A stretch of DNA of 64,000 bases, taken from Larkinella bovis (GTDB lineage: Bacteria; Bacteroidota; Bacteroidia; Cytophagales; Spirosomataceae). The stretch is taken from assembly GCF_042655385.1 (NCBI RefSeq), contig NZ_JBHSMA010000014.1, positions 79,705-143,704 of the forward strand, written 5' to 3'. The notes under the pieces were generated by a model that was not told the DNA's origin, did no database searches, and saw only the letters and a list, made by a program, of their open reading frames with translations. Below are positions 23,896-33,738 of the stretch, one piece after another. Numbering within the stretch: the first letter of the stretch is position 1; every line of letters starts with the position of its first letter. The translations under genes were made by a program, and so were the position numbers.

Positions 23896-26800
23896 TTAAA
23901 ACGTAAACCGCAGGTTGACACCGTAATTCCGCGTGTTGGGAACACCGTTCAAATCAAGTCCCTGAATGTTACCGGCACCTTGCGTGTTGGTTTCGGGATC
24001 ACCGAAGTAATTCGGTGCGTAGAACCACAGGTTACGGCCACTAACACCGACCGAAACCGCGCCAAATGGCGTTTTGCCAATCAGGCTGGCCGGGAGGCTG
24101 TAGTTCAGCGCTACTTCGCGCAGGCGGTAAACCGTCGCGTCGAAAACGGCCGATTCCGATGCCAGACCACCGAGGTTGGCCCAGTAGTTCTGCGCGCTCA
24201 CCTGGATGTTGTTTGGCGTGTATGATTTCGAACCGTCGGCGTTGGTAACTTCAATGACACCCGGTAAAATACGCGGTTGTTCACGGTCGATACCGGTGAC
24301 AGCTAAGTGGCCCTGACCCCGCAAGTCAACCGCACCAAACGAGTACAACTGACCACCCTGCCGGGTGTCAAACAAGACCGACAACGCCAAGCCTTTGTAA
24401 CTGAACGTATTGCTCAGACCAGCTGTCCAGTTCGGATTCGGGTTGGAGATTACCTGTCCGGCAATACCCGGTACGAACGCACCCGTATTGGGGTTGATCA
24501 GGTAGTCGCCCTGTGGGCTGCGGGCATTGGCGGTTCCGACAATCACGCCGTAAGGATGGCCCACCACGATCGATGGGTTAATACCGGAGAAGGCGTTCCC
24601 GGTAATCGGTGATTGTGTGACGCCCGGAGCGATTTCTTCCACCTTGTTCCGAATGCGGGTGAAATTCAGGACCAGATCCCATTTGAAACCGTTTTGCAAA
24701 CGGACCGGCGTGGTGTTCAGCACCAGTTCGATCCCTTTGTTGCGCAAGGCCCCTACGTTGGTCGTGCGGGTGTCGTAACCAGTTGAGTTAGAGACCGAAA
24801 CGTTGAAAATCTGGTTGGTACTGCGCGTGTCGAAGTAGGCCAGGTCGATGCTGGCCCGGTTGCGGAACAGACCCAGGTTCAGCCCGAACTCGTACGAACG
24901 GACAAACTCGGGCGTCAACGCGTTGTTACCAATTCGGGTGCTGGGACCGAAACCCGGCAAACTGGCACCACCCACCGAAATCGGGAAGGTTATGCTGGCG
25001 GCATTGTTCCCGTAGCTGGAGCCTACAAAAACCGAATTCAGCAGGTAAGGGTCGGCATCCCGCCCCACCCGGGCAATGCTGGCGCGCACTTTCGCGTACG
25101 ACAACACATCCGAGTTGAGCTTGAAGGCATCGGTCGGAACAAAGCTAACCGAGGCCGCCGGATAGAAGTACGTATTGCTCGACTTGGGCAGCGTCGATGA
25201 CTGGTCAACCCGGCCCGATAATTCCAGGAACAGGTAGTTCTGGTAGCCCAGCGATACCTGACCGTAGTAACCGACCAGTCGGCGCAGGGTGTTGTTCTCC
25301 TGGCTGGCGGTGAAAACCGAGCCGTTGCTGACGTTGTAGAAACCCGGAATGGTCAACTGCTGCGCCGACAACGTGGTGTTCTGATCCCGGCGCTGGTTGA
25401 TGTTATTGCCCAGCAACACATTGGCCGTCAGACCTTCCAGGAACAAATCATCTTTGTGCGCATTGATCAACAGGTCGCCGTTCAATTCGGAGCGGAAGAA
25501 CATATCTTCAACAATCTGGCCGGCTGGTCCGCGGGCTGATCCGATGGCGAAGCTCATTTTCCGACGATCCGTGTAGGTATCGGCCGTTACCCGGTACGAT
25601 ACATTCAACCATTTGGTGATGTCATAACCAACCTGGAAGTTACCGAAAATCCGGTCCACCTGGCTTTTCATCGTTTCGTTATAGGCGCTCCAGAGCGGGT
25701 GATTCTGCGTGGTGGAGTAATAAATACTCTTGCCCTGGGCATCCTGATACGGCGAACCGATCAGGTCGTAGCTCCGGGGAATCCGGGTAAGCTGCCCAAA
25801 GGCACTACCGCCGTTTCCGACCGGAATCCCGTTCTGGGCGGTTTTTACGTACGTTACGGTGCTGCTCAGTTTCAGGCCGTTCTGGAGCTTGGACTCACCG
25901 CCCACCTGAATGTTGGTCCGGTCGAATTTGGTGTTTGGGACAATCCCTTTCTGCAGCGTATTGCCTACGGCCAGGATGTAGTTCCGGCGTTCGTCGCCCG
26001 AAGCGATGTTGAACGAGTTCTGCCAAACACTACCCTGATTGTAAAAATCTGTGATGTTATTCGGGTAGGCCTGATACGGAACTTTGGTGCCCTGAAGCGT
26101 CGTCACTTCGGTCAGGCTACCACCGAATTTAGGCCCCCAGGAGTTACCGGAAGTGTTGACGAAGTTGTTCTGCGTACCCTGTCCGTAGTCGTTTTGCAGG
26201 GCAGGAAGACCGTATACGTTTTGAACGTTGAAGGAAGAGTTAACCGTTACTTCCGTTTTTCCCTTCATGTTCCGGCCGGTTTTTGTCGTGATGACAATGG
26301 CGCCGGCCGATGCCCGCGAGCCGTATAAAACCGAGGCTGCGGGGCCTTTCAGGACGTTGATGGACTCGATGCTTTCCGGGTTGATGTCGGCCAGACGGTT
26401 GGAGGCCTGGGCGCTGAAAAGCGAGTTGTCCGTCGATGAGTTGCGGTTTACGTCATTGTTGAAAATAACGCCATCGACCACAATCAGCGGCTGGTTGCTG
26501 CCGTTGAACGACGTAATCCCCCGGATGTTGATGTTGGTGGAAGCACCCGGCGCCCCGCTGGAAGGCGTAATGTTCACCCCGGCCAGTTTCCCCTGGAGGG
26601 CATTCAGTACGTTGGGTTCCGACCGTTGCGCCAGTACATCCCCGCGAACATCCTGGGTTGAATACCCAAGCGAACGACGGTCGCGTTCGATACCCTGGGC
26701 GGTTACCACAACTTCCGAGAGTTGGCTGGCATCCGATTTAAGCTGAACGTTGATGGTGGTTTGATTGCCTACTTCGATTTCCTGCGTTGTGGTTCCGATG

Positions 26801-27027
26801 AAACTAAAAACCAGGCGGGCGTTGGCGGGAACGTTGGTCAGACTGTAATTTCCGTCTGAATCGGTGGTGGTACCGCGGCTGGTACCTTTCAGTTGAATGC
26901 TCACACCCGGGAGGGAGGAGCCGTCGTCGGACGAGGTGACTTTACCGGTCACTGTCCGATCCTGAGCTAGTGCGGGCAGTGCAAAAAGCACGCACAGTAG
27001 CCAAAAAACGGCTAGACATTTTCTCAT
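23896..27027 (-). CDS. SusC/RagA-family TonB-dependent outer-membrane transporter
   Basis: The 1043-residue protein has a signal peptide, a carboxypeptidase-D-regulatory-like domain (TVTGKVTSSDDGSSLPGVS, residues ~24-95) and a TonB box region (LSEVVVTAQG). The plug carries the SusC signature INVLKGPAASVLYGSRASAG near residue 225, and a 22-strand barrel ends in YGVNLRFTF. It imports a ligand captured by the downstream SusD partner using TonB energy. Its first ~95 residues are nearly the same as those of the second SusC at 28866-31994. The gap to susD is 23 bases, so they form one operon. Confidence 0.95.
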   Translation of the reverse strand: MRKCLAVFWLLCVLFALPALAQDRTVTGKVTSSDDGSSLPGVSIQLKGTSRGTTTDSDGNYSLTNVPANARLVFSFIGTTTQEIEVGNQTTINVQLKSDASQLSEVVVTAQGIERDRRSLGYSTQDVRGDVLAQRSEPNVLNALQGKLAGVNITPSSGAPGASTNINIRGITSFNGSNQPLIVVDGVIFNNDVNRNSSTDNSLFSAQASNRLADINPESIESINVLKGPAASVLYGSRASAGAIVITTKTGRNMKGKTEVTVNSSFNVQNVYGLPALQNDYGQGTQNNFVNTSGNSWGPKFGGSLTEVTTLQGTKVPYQAYPNNITDFYNQGSVWQNSFNIASGDERRNYILAVGNTLQKGIVPNTKFDRTNIQVGGESKLQNGLKLSSTVTYVKTAQNGIPVGNGGSAFGQLTRIPRSYDLIGSPYQDAQGKSIYYSTTQNHPLWSAYNETMKSQVDRIFGNFQVGYDITKWLNVSYRVTADTYTDRRKMSFAIGSARGPAGQIVEDMFFRSELNGDLLINAHKDDLFLEGLTANVLLGNNINQRRDQNTTLSAQQLTIPGFYNVSNGSVFTASQENNTLRRLVGYYGQVSLGYQNYLFLELSGRVDQSSTLPKSSNTYFYPAASVSFVPTDAFKLNSDVLSYAKVRASIARVGRDADPYLLNSVFVGSSYGNNAASITFPISVGGASLPGFGPSTRIGNNALTPEFVRSYEFGLNLGLFRNRASIDLAYFDTRSTNQIFNVSVSNSTGYDTRTTNVGALRNKGIELVLNTTPVRLQNGFKWDLVLNFTRIRNKVEEIAPGVTQSPITGNAFSGINPSIVVGHPYGVIVGTANARSPQGDYLINPNTGAFVPGIAGQVISNPNPNWTAGLSNTFSYKGLALSVLFDTRQGGQLYSFGAVDLRGQGHLAVTGIDREQPRILPGVIEVTNADGSKSYTPNNIQVSAQNYWANLGGLASESAVFDATVYRLREVALNYSLPASLIGKTPFGAVSVGVSGRNLWFYAPNYFGDPETNTQGAGNIQGLDLNGVPNTRNYGVNLRFTF

Positions 27028-27319
27028 AGATAGGTTATGTTTGGATGAACGTAAAAAAATGGATGCAAAAATACTTTTATATCCGCAATAAATAAACCAA
27101 AGTAGGTAGTTTGATTACTTTTTTTTAGACATACGAAAGATGTCTTCCTGTTAAATACTTGATTATTAGTTATTTGATAGTATATTGATTAGAATCTTTC
27201 CGGGCTATAATTAAGAAGCCTTCCGGCTGTAAGTCTGACCCTTTTTTAGGGGATCTTCCTTACTGCCGGAAGGCTTCTTGCTAACAACCTGCCCAATAAC
27301 CGGGCCAGTTTACGGAAAA
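27028..27319. other. Intergenic region between two SusCD operons
   Basis: This region holds a promoter for the first SusC gene. TATTTTTG on the minus strand (27066-27073) is an exact -7 match 39 bases upstream of the ATG, with TTTG about 24 bases before it. It also contains the large hairpin at 27215-27277. No coding potential was seen. Confidence 0.55.
27215..27277 (-). terminator. Long hairpin, probable terminator of the upstream SusCD operon
   Basis: The arms 27215-27233 and 27259-27277 pair over 19 positions with one mismatch, and further inner pairing joins ACCC with AGGG-type bases. It lies 43 bases after the susD stop on the minus strand. The run of T after it is broken, so processing or mRNA-stabilising roles are also possible. 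Confidence 0.65.
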
Positions 27320-28810
27320 TTACGGATTAGGCTCCGCCAGTTTATTGACGTTCAATTCCCCCTGTGGAATCGGCCAGATATAAACCGATGCGTCTACCGT
27401 TACGGCCTGAATGTTGGCTTTGGCCGGTAGCGGCAGGTTCAGTCGCAGCAAATCATTCGACCGGAATCCCTCGCCGAGCAGTTCGATCCGGCGTTCCAGC
27501 AGGATGGCATCGACCAGGGCGGTTTTATCGGCAAACGTCGTGTAAACCGCCGTCGGTGCCGACCGGCCCCGTACGGCGTTTAGCAAAGCCAGTGCATCCG
27601 CGTCGACGCCCGCTGCCAGCCGTGCTTTGGCTTCGGCCAGGTTGAGCAACACTTCGGCATACCGGATCACGGGCGCATAGTCGGTATGTTGCGGCCCCGT
27701 CGGGAATTTGGTGAGCCGAATGCGACCGGCATCGCCCGTAAAATCATTCTTTACAAAACTGGTCCGGCGGGCATCGGTCGCCGTAAAGGCCGGGCTGGCC
27801 AGAATTGCGTTCGGGTTCAGGCTGTAGTCACCAATGCCGACAATGGGCATGTAATAACTCGCCAAACCGTTTTGTACACCCGGCAGGTCGTTGCTGCTCA
27901 TCGGCATCGACAGAATGGATTCCGTAGTCGTATAGTTCGAAAAAACCGTAGCGACACTGGGCTGCAATTGGTGCGCAACCCCGGTAGCGGCCCGATACGG
28001 TGCCGTAGCAGACACAATTTTGGCAGCCTCCGTAACCACATCCGCGTAGCGGCCCATGGCCAGATAAGCCCGGGTTTTCAGGGCAATGGCGGTATTTTTA
28101 TGAGCCCGCGTCGTGTTGAGCGCGGCACTGGCATACGAAGCGGGCAGGTTCTGTTCGGCGAATGTCAGATCGTCCAGAATCTGCTTGTAAACATCCGCTA
28201 CGGTACTGCGAGCCAGGTCATTGTTTCCGCTTCCCACTTCCCCTTTCACGCGAAGCGGCAGACCGGGGCTGGTACCGTTGTTTTTCGTGTACGGCTGGGC
28301 GTAAAGCTGAATCAGCGAGAGGTAGGTGAGGCCCCGCAAAAACCGGGCTTCTCCCTTGTACTGACTGGCCAGCGTCGCATCGACTACGTTGGGATTGGCG
28401 TCGATGCCTTCCAGAAACAGGTTCATCCGGTTAATGGCCAGGTACGCCTGATTCCAGAGGTTGGTCGGTTCGTTCGAACCGGAGTTGTTGGTGTGGTTCC
28501 AGGTCTGGAGGGCCGTCACCCCGTTATTGCTCACATTCAGAAACTCCTCCCCCCGAACGTCGACATAAATAAAATACCGGCCACCCAGAAACTGGCCGTT
28601 TTTGACGCTGGAATACAGCCCGTTAACCTGCGCCAGCACCCGGTCGGGATTGGCAAACGCTTCCACGTCGGCCAGACTGGTCAGTGGAGTCGGGTTCAGA
28701 ATGGATTCCTCGCTGCACGAGGTCACGACCGGCAGCAGAAAAACCGAAAGCAGGGCGGTTTTCAGGAGAGTCCGTCGATTAATGGAAGGAATTGAGGTAT
28801 GTTTTTTCAT
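27320..28810 (-). CDS. SusD/RagB-family nutrient-binding lipoprotein
   Basis: The 496-residue lipoprotein has a signal peptide with an FLLPVVTSC lipobox. It shows classical RagB/SusD features: an N-terminal LTSLADVEAFANPDRVLAQVNGLY helix, the YKGEARFLRGLTYLSLIQLYAQPY segment, and a C-terminal RYAEVLLNLAEAKARL...LLERRIELLGEGFRSNDLLRLN region. It is the partner of the SusC encoded 55 bases upstream. This belongs to a different SusD subgroup from the one at 22391-23872, so the two loci likely import different ligands. Confidence 0.93.
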   Translation of the reverse strand: MKKHTSIPSINRRTLLKTALLSVFLLPVVTSCSEESILNPTPLTSLADVEAFANPDRVLAQVNGLYSSVKNGQFLGGRYFIYVDVRGEEFLNVSNNGVTALQTWNHTNNSGSNEPTNLWNQAYLAINRMNLFLEGIDANPNVVDATLASQYKGEARFLRGLTYLSLIQLYAQPYTKNNGTSPGLPLRVKGEVGSGNNDLARSTVADVYKQILDDLTFAEQNLPASYASAALNTTRAHKNTAIALKTRAYLAMGRYADVVTEAAKIVSATAPYRAATGVAHQLQPSVATVFSNYTTTESILSMPMSSNDLPGVQNGLASYYMPIVGIGDYSLNPNAILASPAFTATDARRTSFVKNDFTGDAGRIRLTKFPTGPQHTDYAPVIRYAEVLLNLAEAKARLAAGVDADALALLNAVRGRSAPTAVYTTFADKTALVDAILLERRIELLGEGFRSNDLLRLNLPLPAKANIQAVTVDASVYIWPIPQGELNVNKLAEPNP

Positions 28811-28865
28811 GGAAAACCGTGTTGGTCGTTTAAAGTTGATCCGAATCAGTTCGTTAAACGATTGA

Positions 28866-31800
28866 TTAAAAATTGAGGCTCAGGCCGGCCGTGAAGGTCC
28901 GTGCCTGCGGAACCGAGTTGCGGTCGACACCGGGCGCCGTGTTGGAGTTCCGGTTGGTCGAAATTTCGGGGTCAGCACCCGAATAGCCCGTGATAATGAA
29001 GGCGTTCTGGATCTGTCCGTATACCCGGATGGAGGAAAGATTCGCTTTCCGGAGCAGGTCGTTGCGGAACGTATACGCCAGCATGATGTTGCGACCCCGG
29101 ATAAAGTCTCCTTTTTCGACGTTGTCGGAAATCGGGTTGGCCGAACCGTTGGAGATGTTGTCGTTCAAAACCGGCCGTGGCACATCGGTTACGTCCCCCG
29201 CCTGTTTCCAGTGGTTCAGAACGCCCACATCATTGTTCCAGGGGCGTTGGTCACGCAGACCGGCTTTAGTACCGTTGTAGATCACGTTACCACCCGAGAA
29301 TTGCAGGAATAGACCCAGTTCCAGATTACCGTACTTGAAGGTGTTGTCCAAACCGCCGTACCATTTCGGCAGAGCGGCCCCAACCACCACCCGGTCGGTG
29401 CCGGAAATGGCGGGCGCATTGCCGTCTTTGTCGACATACGTCCAGCGGCTGGCGGCCGGGGCGGAGTGATCGTATTGAACCCGGTCGCCGGCAGCATTGA
29501 TGAAAATCCGACGCCCGTTGGCCGGGTTAACCCCATCCGTCCGAATGACGTAGATGCTTCCGATCGACTCGTTGACCCGGACAATGTTGGAGCTTTCCAG
29601 ACCACCGGTATTGGCCAGAATGTCGGCATTGTTGTTGGCCAGCGATGTTACTTCGTTTTTCAGGGTCGAAAGGTTGAAGTTGGTGGTCCAGTTGAATTTT
29701 CCCTTGGTGATGTTGCTGGACGTCAGGGCCAGTTCAATACCGGAATTGACCATTGAACCGATGTTGGTCAGGATGAAGTTGTTCGGAATACCGCGCGACG
29801 GGGCCTGCGGTTCGGGCAGGACGAGGTCGGTTACGTTTTTGTTGTAATACGTCAGCTCGCCCGTAATCCGGTCGCCGAACAACCCGAAGGCAATCCCGAC
29901 ATCCGTGCTGGTGCTGCTTTCCCAGCGCAAACTGGGGTTGCCGGCCTGTGCGAAGAAGAACGTCGGAACCGTGCTGTACAAACCGGAGTTAAACAGACTC
30001 AACGAACCGAAGTCGCTGATGCTGGCGTTACCGACGCGGCCTAAGCTGGCCCGGATTTTGAATTCATTCACCACTTTTCCGATTGAGTTTTTCCAGAAAT
30101 TCTCTTCCGAAATCCGCCACCCGATGGAGCCACCGGGGAAATTGCCGTATTTCTGACCCGGCGCGTAGGCAGAATAGCCGTCCCGGCGGAAATTGAACGT
30201 GAGCAGGTATTTCTGGTCGAAGTTGTAATCGAAGCGGGCAAAGTAGGAAATCAAGCCGTTCTGGCTCTGGAAGTTACCGGCTGGCGGCTGGTTGCTCGTG
30301 AAGTTCCCCTGATACGAGGTAAAGAACGGATCGGACAGGCCCTGCCGCGCACCCCCCCAGCGGTTGATCGTGTATTTCTGAACCTCGTTCCCGACGACCA
30401 GCGCGACATTATTTTTGCCCAGCTGCAAATCGTAGGTGAAATAATTCTGCCAGTTCCACTGCTTGATGTTGGTGAAGATGTTAAACGCCTGGCCACCCGC
30501 CGTGCCACCTTCCCCGTGGACGCTGTTACGGAAGTCGATGTCTTCCACCGTCGTGTTGTCGATCCCGTAGGAAGTCCGGAACGACAGCCCTTTGAACAGG
30601 TTGAAATCGGCAAACACATTACCGATCAGGTGGTTGTTTTCCGACGTAAACCGGCTCAGTTCGAGGTCCGGCAGCGGGTTGTAATACCCACCGGCACCGA
30701 CCAGGTTTTTACCCAGGCCCATGTTGTTGCCGGCGCGGTTGATGTTGTACGAACCATCCGGATTGAGGGGCGCGAGGTTAGGAGCGAGAACCAGCGGCAG
30801 ACGGCCCAGACCACCCGTACTGAAGGCCCCGGTTGTGCCGGTATTGGGCGCCTGGTTGTTGCTGTTGGCCAGCGTAATGTTAGCCCCCAGCTTAATGGCT
30901 TTGTTTAATTGGTGCGAAATGTTCATCCGGCCCGTCATCCGGTTAAACGAGTTCTTTTTCAGCATCCCTTCCTGATTCGTGTAGCCCACCGAGAAAGCAT
31001 ACTTGGTGTCTTTGGTGCCCCCGTTGACGCTCAGGTTATGGTTGTGGGCGGTTCCGGTGCGGTAAATGACGTCATACCAATCCGTATCGACCACGCTGCC
31101 GTCGGCATTGAGCGTCGGGAAGAACTGATCCGGCAACCCGGCATTCCGGGCGGCCAGGTTCTTGTAGTCCATGTATTGCTGGGCGTTCAGAATATTAAAC
31201 AGCCGGAACGGTTTGGTGGCTCCTATCCAGCCGTCATACGTTACCTGAACCCGACCTTCTTTCCCTTTTTTGGTCGTAATCAGAATGACCCCGGCGGCCG
31301 CGCGAGAACCATAAATGGCGGTTGCCGACGCATCTTTCAGGATTTCCAGCGACTCGATATCCGACGGGTTGATATCGCCAAGCGGGTTGTTCACCGTAAA
31401 ACCGCCTGCCGAAACGTTGTCATTGGAGTTGATCGGTAAACCGTCGATGACGATCAGCGGAGACGAACTGCCGTTGATGGACGAAACCCCGCGCACCCGG
31501 ATCACCGGTGCGTTGTTCAACACCCCGTTCGGGGTGATGATGTTCACCCCGGCCGCCCGGCCCTGCAGCGCCTGGTCGAAACTCTGTACCGGTTTGTTGG
31601 CGATGCTTTCACCACCCACCGATGAAACGGCCCCGGTGATGGTTTTTTTACTTTGGGTTCCGTACCCCACCACCACCACCTCGCTGAGGCTGGTGGCATC
31701 GACCTGCAACGTGACGTTAACCGTGGAGCGGTTGCCGACTTCGACTTCCTGCGGAGAAAAACCGATGAAGCTAAAAACCAGGCGGGCATTGGTTGGAACA

Positions 31801-31994
31801 TTCGTCAGGCGGTAGGTGCCGTCGCCATCGCTGTTGGTGCCTCGACTGGTACCTTTGAGTTGAATACTCACCCCCGGGAGGGGAGAGCCGTCGTCTGATG
31901 AAGTGATTTTTCCGGTGATGGTACGATCCTGGGCTGAAGCAGAGAAAGACAACAGGACAGACCACACCCATAGAAATGGTAAGAATTTCTTCAT
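28866..31994 (-). CDS. SusC/RagA-family TonB-dependent outer-membrane transporter
   Basis: The 1042-residue protein has the same architecture as its downstream paralogue: signal peptide, CarboxypepD_reg-like domain (TITGKITSSDDGSPLPGVS), TonB box (LSEVVVVGYGTQSKK), plug signature SLEILKDASATAIYGSRAAAG and a barrel ending in FTAGLSLNF. The VVVGYGTQ plug start is the more common SusC form; the other locus has VVTAQGIERD. It is the first gene of a susC-susD operon. A TATAAT-free, AT-rich leader precedes it and no full promoter match was found. Confidence 0.95.
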   Translation of the reverse strand: MKKFLPFLWVWSVLLSFSASAQDRTITGKITSSDDGSPLPGVSIQLKGTSRGTNSDGDGTYRLTNVPTNARLVFSFIGFSPQEVEVGNRSTVNVTLQVDATSLSEVVVVGYGTQSKKTITGAVSSVGGESIANKPVQSFDQALQGRAAGVNIITPNGVLNNAPVIRVRGVSSINGSSSPLIVIDGLPINSNDNVSAGGFTVNNPLGDINPSDIESLEILKDASATAIYGSRAAAGVILITTKKGKEGRVQVTYDGWIGATKPFRLFNILNAQQYMDYKNLAARNAGLPDQFFPTLNADGSVVDTDWYDVIYRTGTAHNHNLSVNGGTKDTKYAFSVGYTNQEGMLKKNSFNRMTGRMNISHQLNKAIKLGANITLANSNNQAPNTGTTGAFSTGGLGRLPLVLAPNLAPLNPDGSYNINRAGNNMGLGKNLVGAGGYYNPLPDLELSRFTSENNHLIGNVFADFNLFKGLSFRTSYGIDNTTVEDIDFRNSVHGEGGTAGGQAFNIFTNIKQWNWQNYFTYDLQLGKNNVALVVGNEVQKYTINRWGGARQGLSDPFFTSYQGNFTSNQPPAGNFQSQNGLISYFARFDYNFDQKYLLTFNFRRDGYSAYAPGQKYGNFPGGSIGWRISEENFWKNSIGKVVNEFKIRASLGRVGNASISDFGSLSLFNSGLYSTVPTFFFAQAGNPSLRWESSTSTDVGIAFGLFGDRITGELTYYNKNVTDLVLPEPQAPSRGIPNNFILTNIGSMVNSGIELALTSSNITKGKFNWTTNFNLSTLKNEVTSLANNNADILANTGGLESSNIVRVNESIGSIYVIRTDGVNPANGRRIFINAAGDRVQYDHSAPAASRWTYVDKDGNAPAISGTDRVVVGAALPKWYGGLDNTFKYGNLELGLFLQFSGGNVIYNGTKAGLRDQRPWNNDVGVLNHWKQAGDVTDVPRPVLNDNISNGSANPISDNVEKGDFIRGRNIMLAYTFRNDLLRKANLSSIRVYGQIQNAFIITGYSGADPEISTNRNSNTAPGVDRNSVPQARTFTAGLSLNF

Positions 31995-32144
31995 AAGTAT
32001 GTATATTTGTTTAGGTTATTTGCAAAAATGGTTCAAAAAATGATTGTATAATAATAGTGCATTAAAATTTCATTAAATTTTTTTTGAAGTCATTTATGAA
32101 TCTGTTTTTTTGATATTTCTACTTAAACGACTCAAACCAGTTTT

Positions 32145-33488
32145 ATGAAAATAACTACAGGATTAGTTTACTGCTTTTTTGGGGTTTTATGCTTGGTTTT
32201 TAATCCTGCTCATGCGCAGTCTCCTCTGAAATCCCAGATGAATAAACTGGCCGATGGGGTTGAAAAAAAAGTGATAACCTGGCGCCGTGAAATTCACCAG
32301 AATCCGGAGTTGGGCAACCGCGAATTTCAGACCGCGGCCAAGATTGCGGCTCACCTGCATGCGCTGGGCATTGACGTGAAAACCAATGTGGCCAAAACCG
32401 GGGTAGTGGGGATTTTAAAAGGCGGGAAACCGGGGCCGGTGGTGGCCCTGCGGGCCGACATGGACGGGTTACCCGTGACCGAACGGGGTGAGCTGGCCTT
32501 TAAATCGACGGTGAAGACGGAATACAACGGCCAGCAAACCGGCGTAATGCACGCGTGCGGCCACGATTCACACGTCGCGATCATGATGGGCGTGGCCGAA
32601 GTGCTGGCGAGCGTGAAAAACGACCTGAAAGGAACCGTGAAGTTTATTTTCCAGCCTGCGGAAGAAGGGGCTCCGGCGGGCGAAGAAGGAGGGGCACAAC
32701 TGATGGTGAAAGAAGGGGTGCTGGAAAATCCGAACGTTGATGCCATTTTTGGGCTGCACATCAATTCGCAAACCGAAGTCGGAACGATCAAATACCGGCC
32801 CGGGGCCACGATGGCTGCCGTTGATTTTTACAGCATCAAAGTCAAAGGCAAGCAGACGCACGGGGCCGCCCCCTGGTCGGGCGTCGATCCGATTGTAACC
32901 TCCTCCCAGATCGTGATGGGCCTGCAAACCATCGTTAGCCGCAATCTCCCGATTACCGAATATCCGGCCGTTGTAACGGTCGGAGCGATGCACGGCGGAA
33001 TTCGCCAGAACATCATTCCGGAGGAAGTCAACATGATCGGCACCATCCGTTCGTTTACGCCCGAAATGCAGCAGACCATCCACCGCCGGATCAACGAAAT
33101 TGCGACGAACATATCCGAAAGCGCCGGGGCGAAAGCCGATGTCAAAATTGACGTGATGTATCCCGTCACCTACAACGACCCCGCCCTGACCGACCAGATG
33201 GTGCCGACGCTCGAAGCCGTGGCCGGAAAAGAGAAGGTGCTCATCCGCCCGCTGGACACCGGCGCCGAAGACTTCTCCTTTTTCCAGCAGAAGGTGCCCG
33301 GTTTTTTCTTCTTCCTGGGCGGAATGCCAAAAGGTAGAAAACTTGAAGAGGCTGCTCCGCATCATACCCCGGATTTTTACATCGATGAGAGCGGTTTTGG
33401 TCTGGGTGTCAAATCATTATGCCACCTGACGGTCGATTACATGGACCAGTGGAAAGGAGCCGGCACCGCCAGTGCCAAGAAGAAGTAG
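32145..33488 (+). CDS. Exported M20-family amidohydrolase
   Basis: The 447-residue protein has a signal peptide (LVYCFFGVLCLVFNPAHAQ) and is a zinc-dependent M20D-type amidohydrolase. WRREIHQNPELGNREF at the N-terminus, RADMDGLPV, MHACGHDSHVAIMMG with metal-binding Cys and His, PAEEGAPAGEEGG with catalytic Glu, and a C-terminal metal His in APHHTPDFYID follow the hippurate/IAA-amino-acid hydrolase order. Such enzymes cleave N-acyl amino acids. It is divergent from the SusC gene at 31994 across a 150-base gap, so it may process an imported or surface substrate, which is inference. Confidence 0.92.
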   Translation: MKITTGLVYCFFGVLCLVFNPAHAQSPLKSQMNKLADGVEKKVITWRREIHQNPELGNREFQTAAKIAAHLHALGIDVKTNVAKTGVVGILKGGKPGPVVALRADMDGLPVTERGELAFKSTVKTEYNGQQTGVMHACGHDSHVAIMMGVAEVLASVKNDLKGTVKFIFQPAEEGAPAGEEGGAQLMVKEGVLENPNVDAIFGLHINSQTEVGTIKYRPGATMAAVDFYSIKVKGKQTHGAAPWSGVDPIVTSSQIVMGLQTIVSRNLPITEYPAVVTVGAMHGGIRQNIIPEEVNMIGTIRSFTPEMQQTIHRRINEIATNISESAGAKADVKIDVMYPVTYNDPALTDQMVPTLEAVAGKEKVLIRPLDTGAEDFSFFQQKVPGFFFFLGGMPKGRKLEEAAPHHTPDFYIDESGFGLGVKSLCHLTVDYMDQWKGAGTASAKKK

Positions 33489-33738
33489 GACGGTTTGGGT
33501 AACCCGCAACGATCGAGCTTAAGGGCAGAATGGACGATTGGTACGCGGTTTAGACCGTCGTGTAACAAACCGGAAACCGGCGGGCTGCGAATCGAAATAA
33601 AGCAGCGAATAAGAGGAAAAAGTGGCTCCGAATGCCTTTTACACTGAGTATAATAAGTTGCCGAATCCGTCCTGTTAGTGGCAAGACTTTTTTTGATACT
33701 TTAGTGTGAAATTCCCAGGCACCTTACCCATTGTTCCT
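33489..33738. other. 250-base non-coding gap
   Basis: No gene or hairpin with a T-tract stands out. A TTGATACTTTAG sequence about 45 bases before the next start resembles a -7 region loosely. Otherwise I see nothing. Confidence 0.4.

Noticed and set aside
27686..28795. 369-codon plus-strand frame opposite a SusD gene
   Set aside because: It lies wholly within a well-supported SusD gene and has no recognisable domain or start signal.
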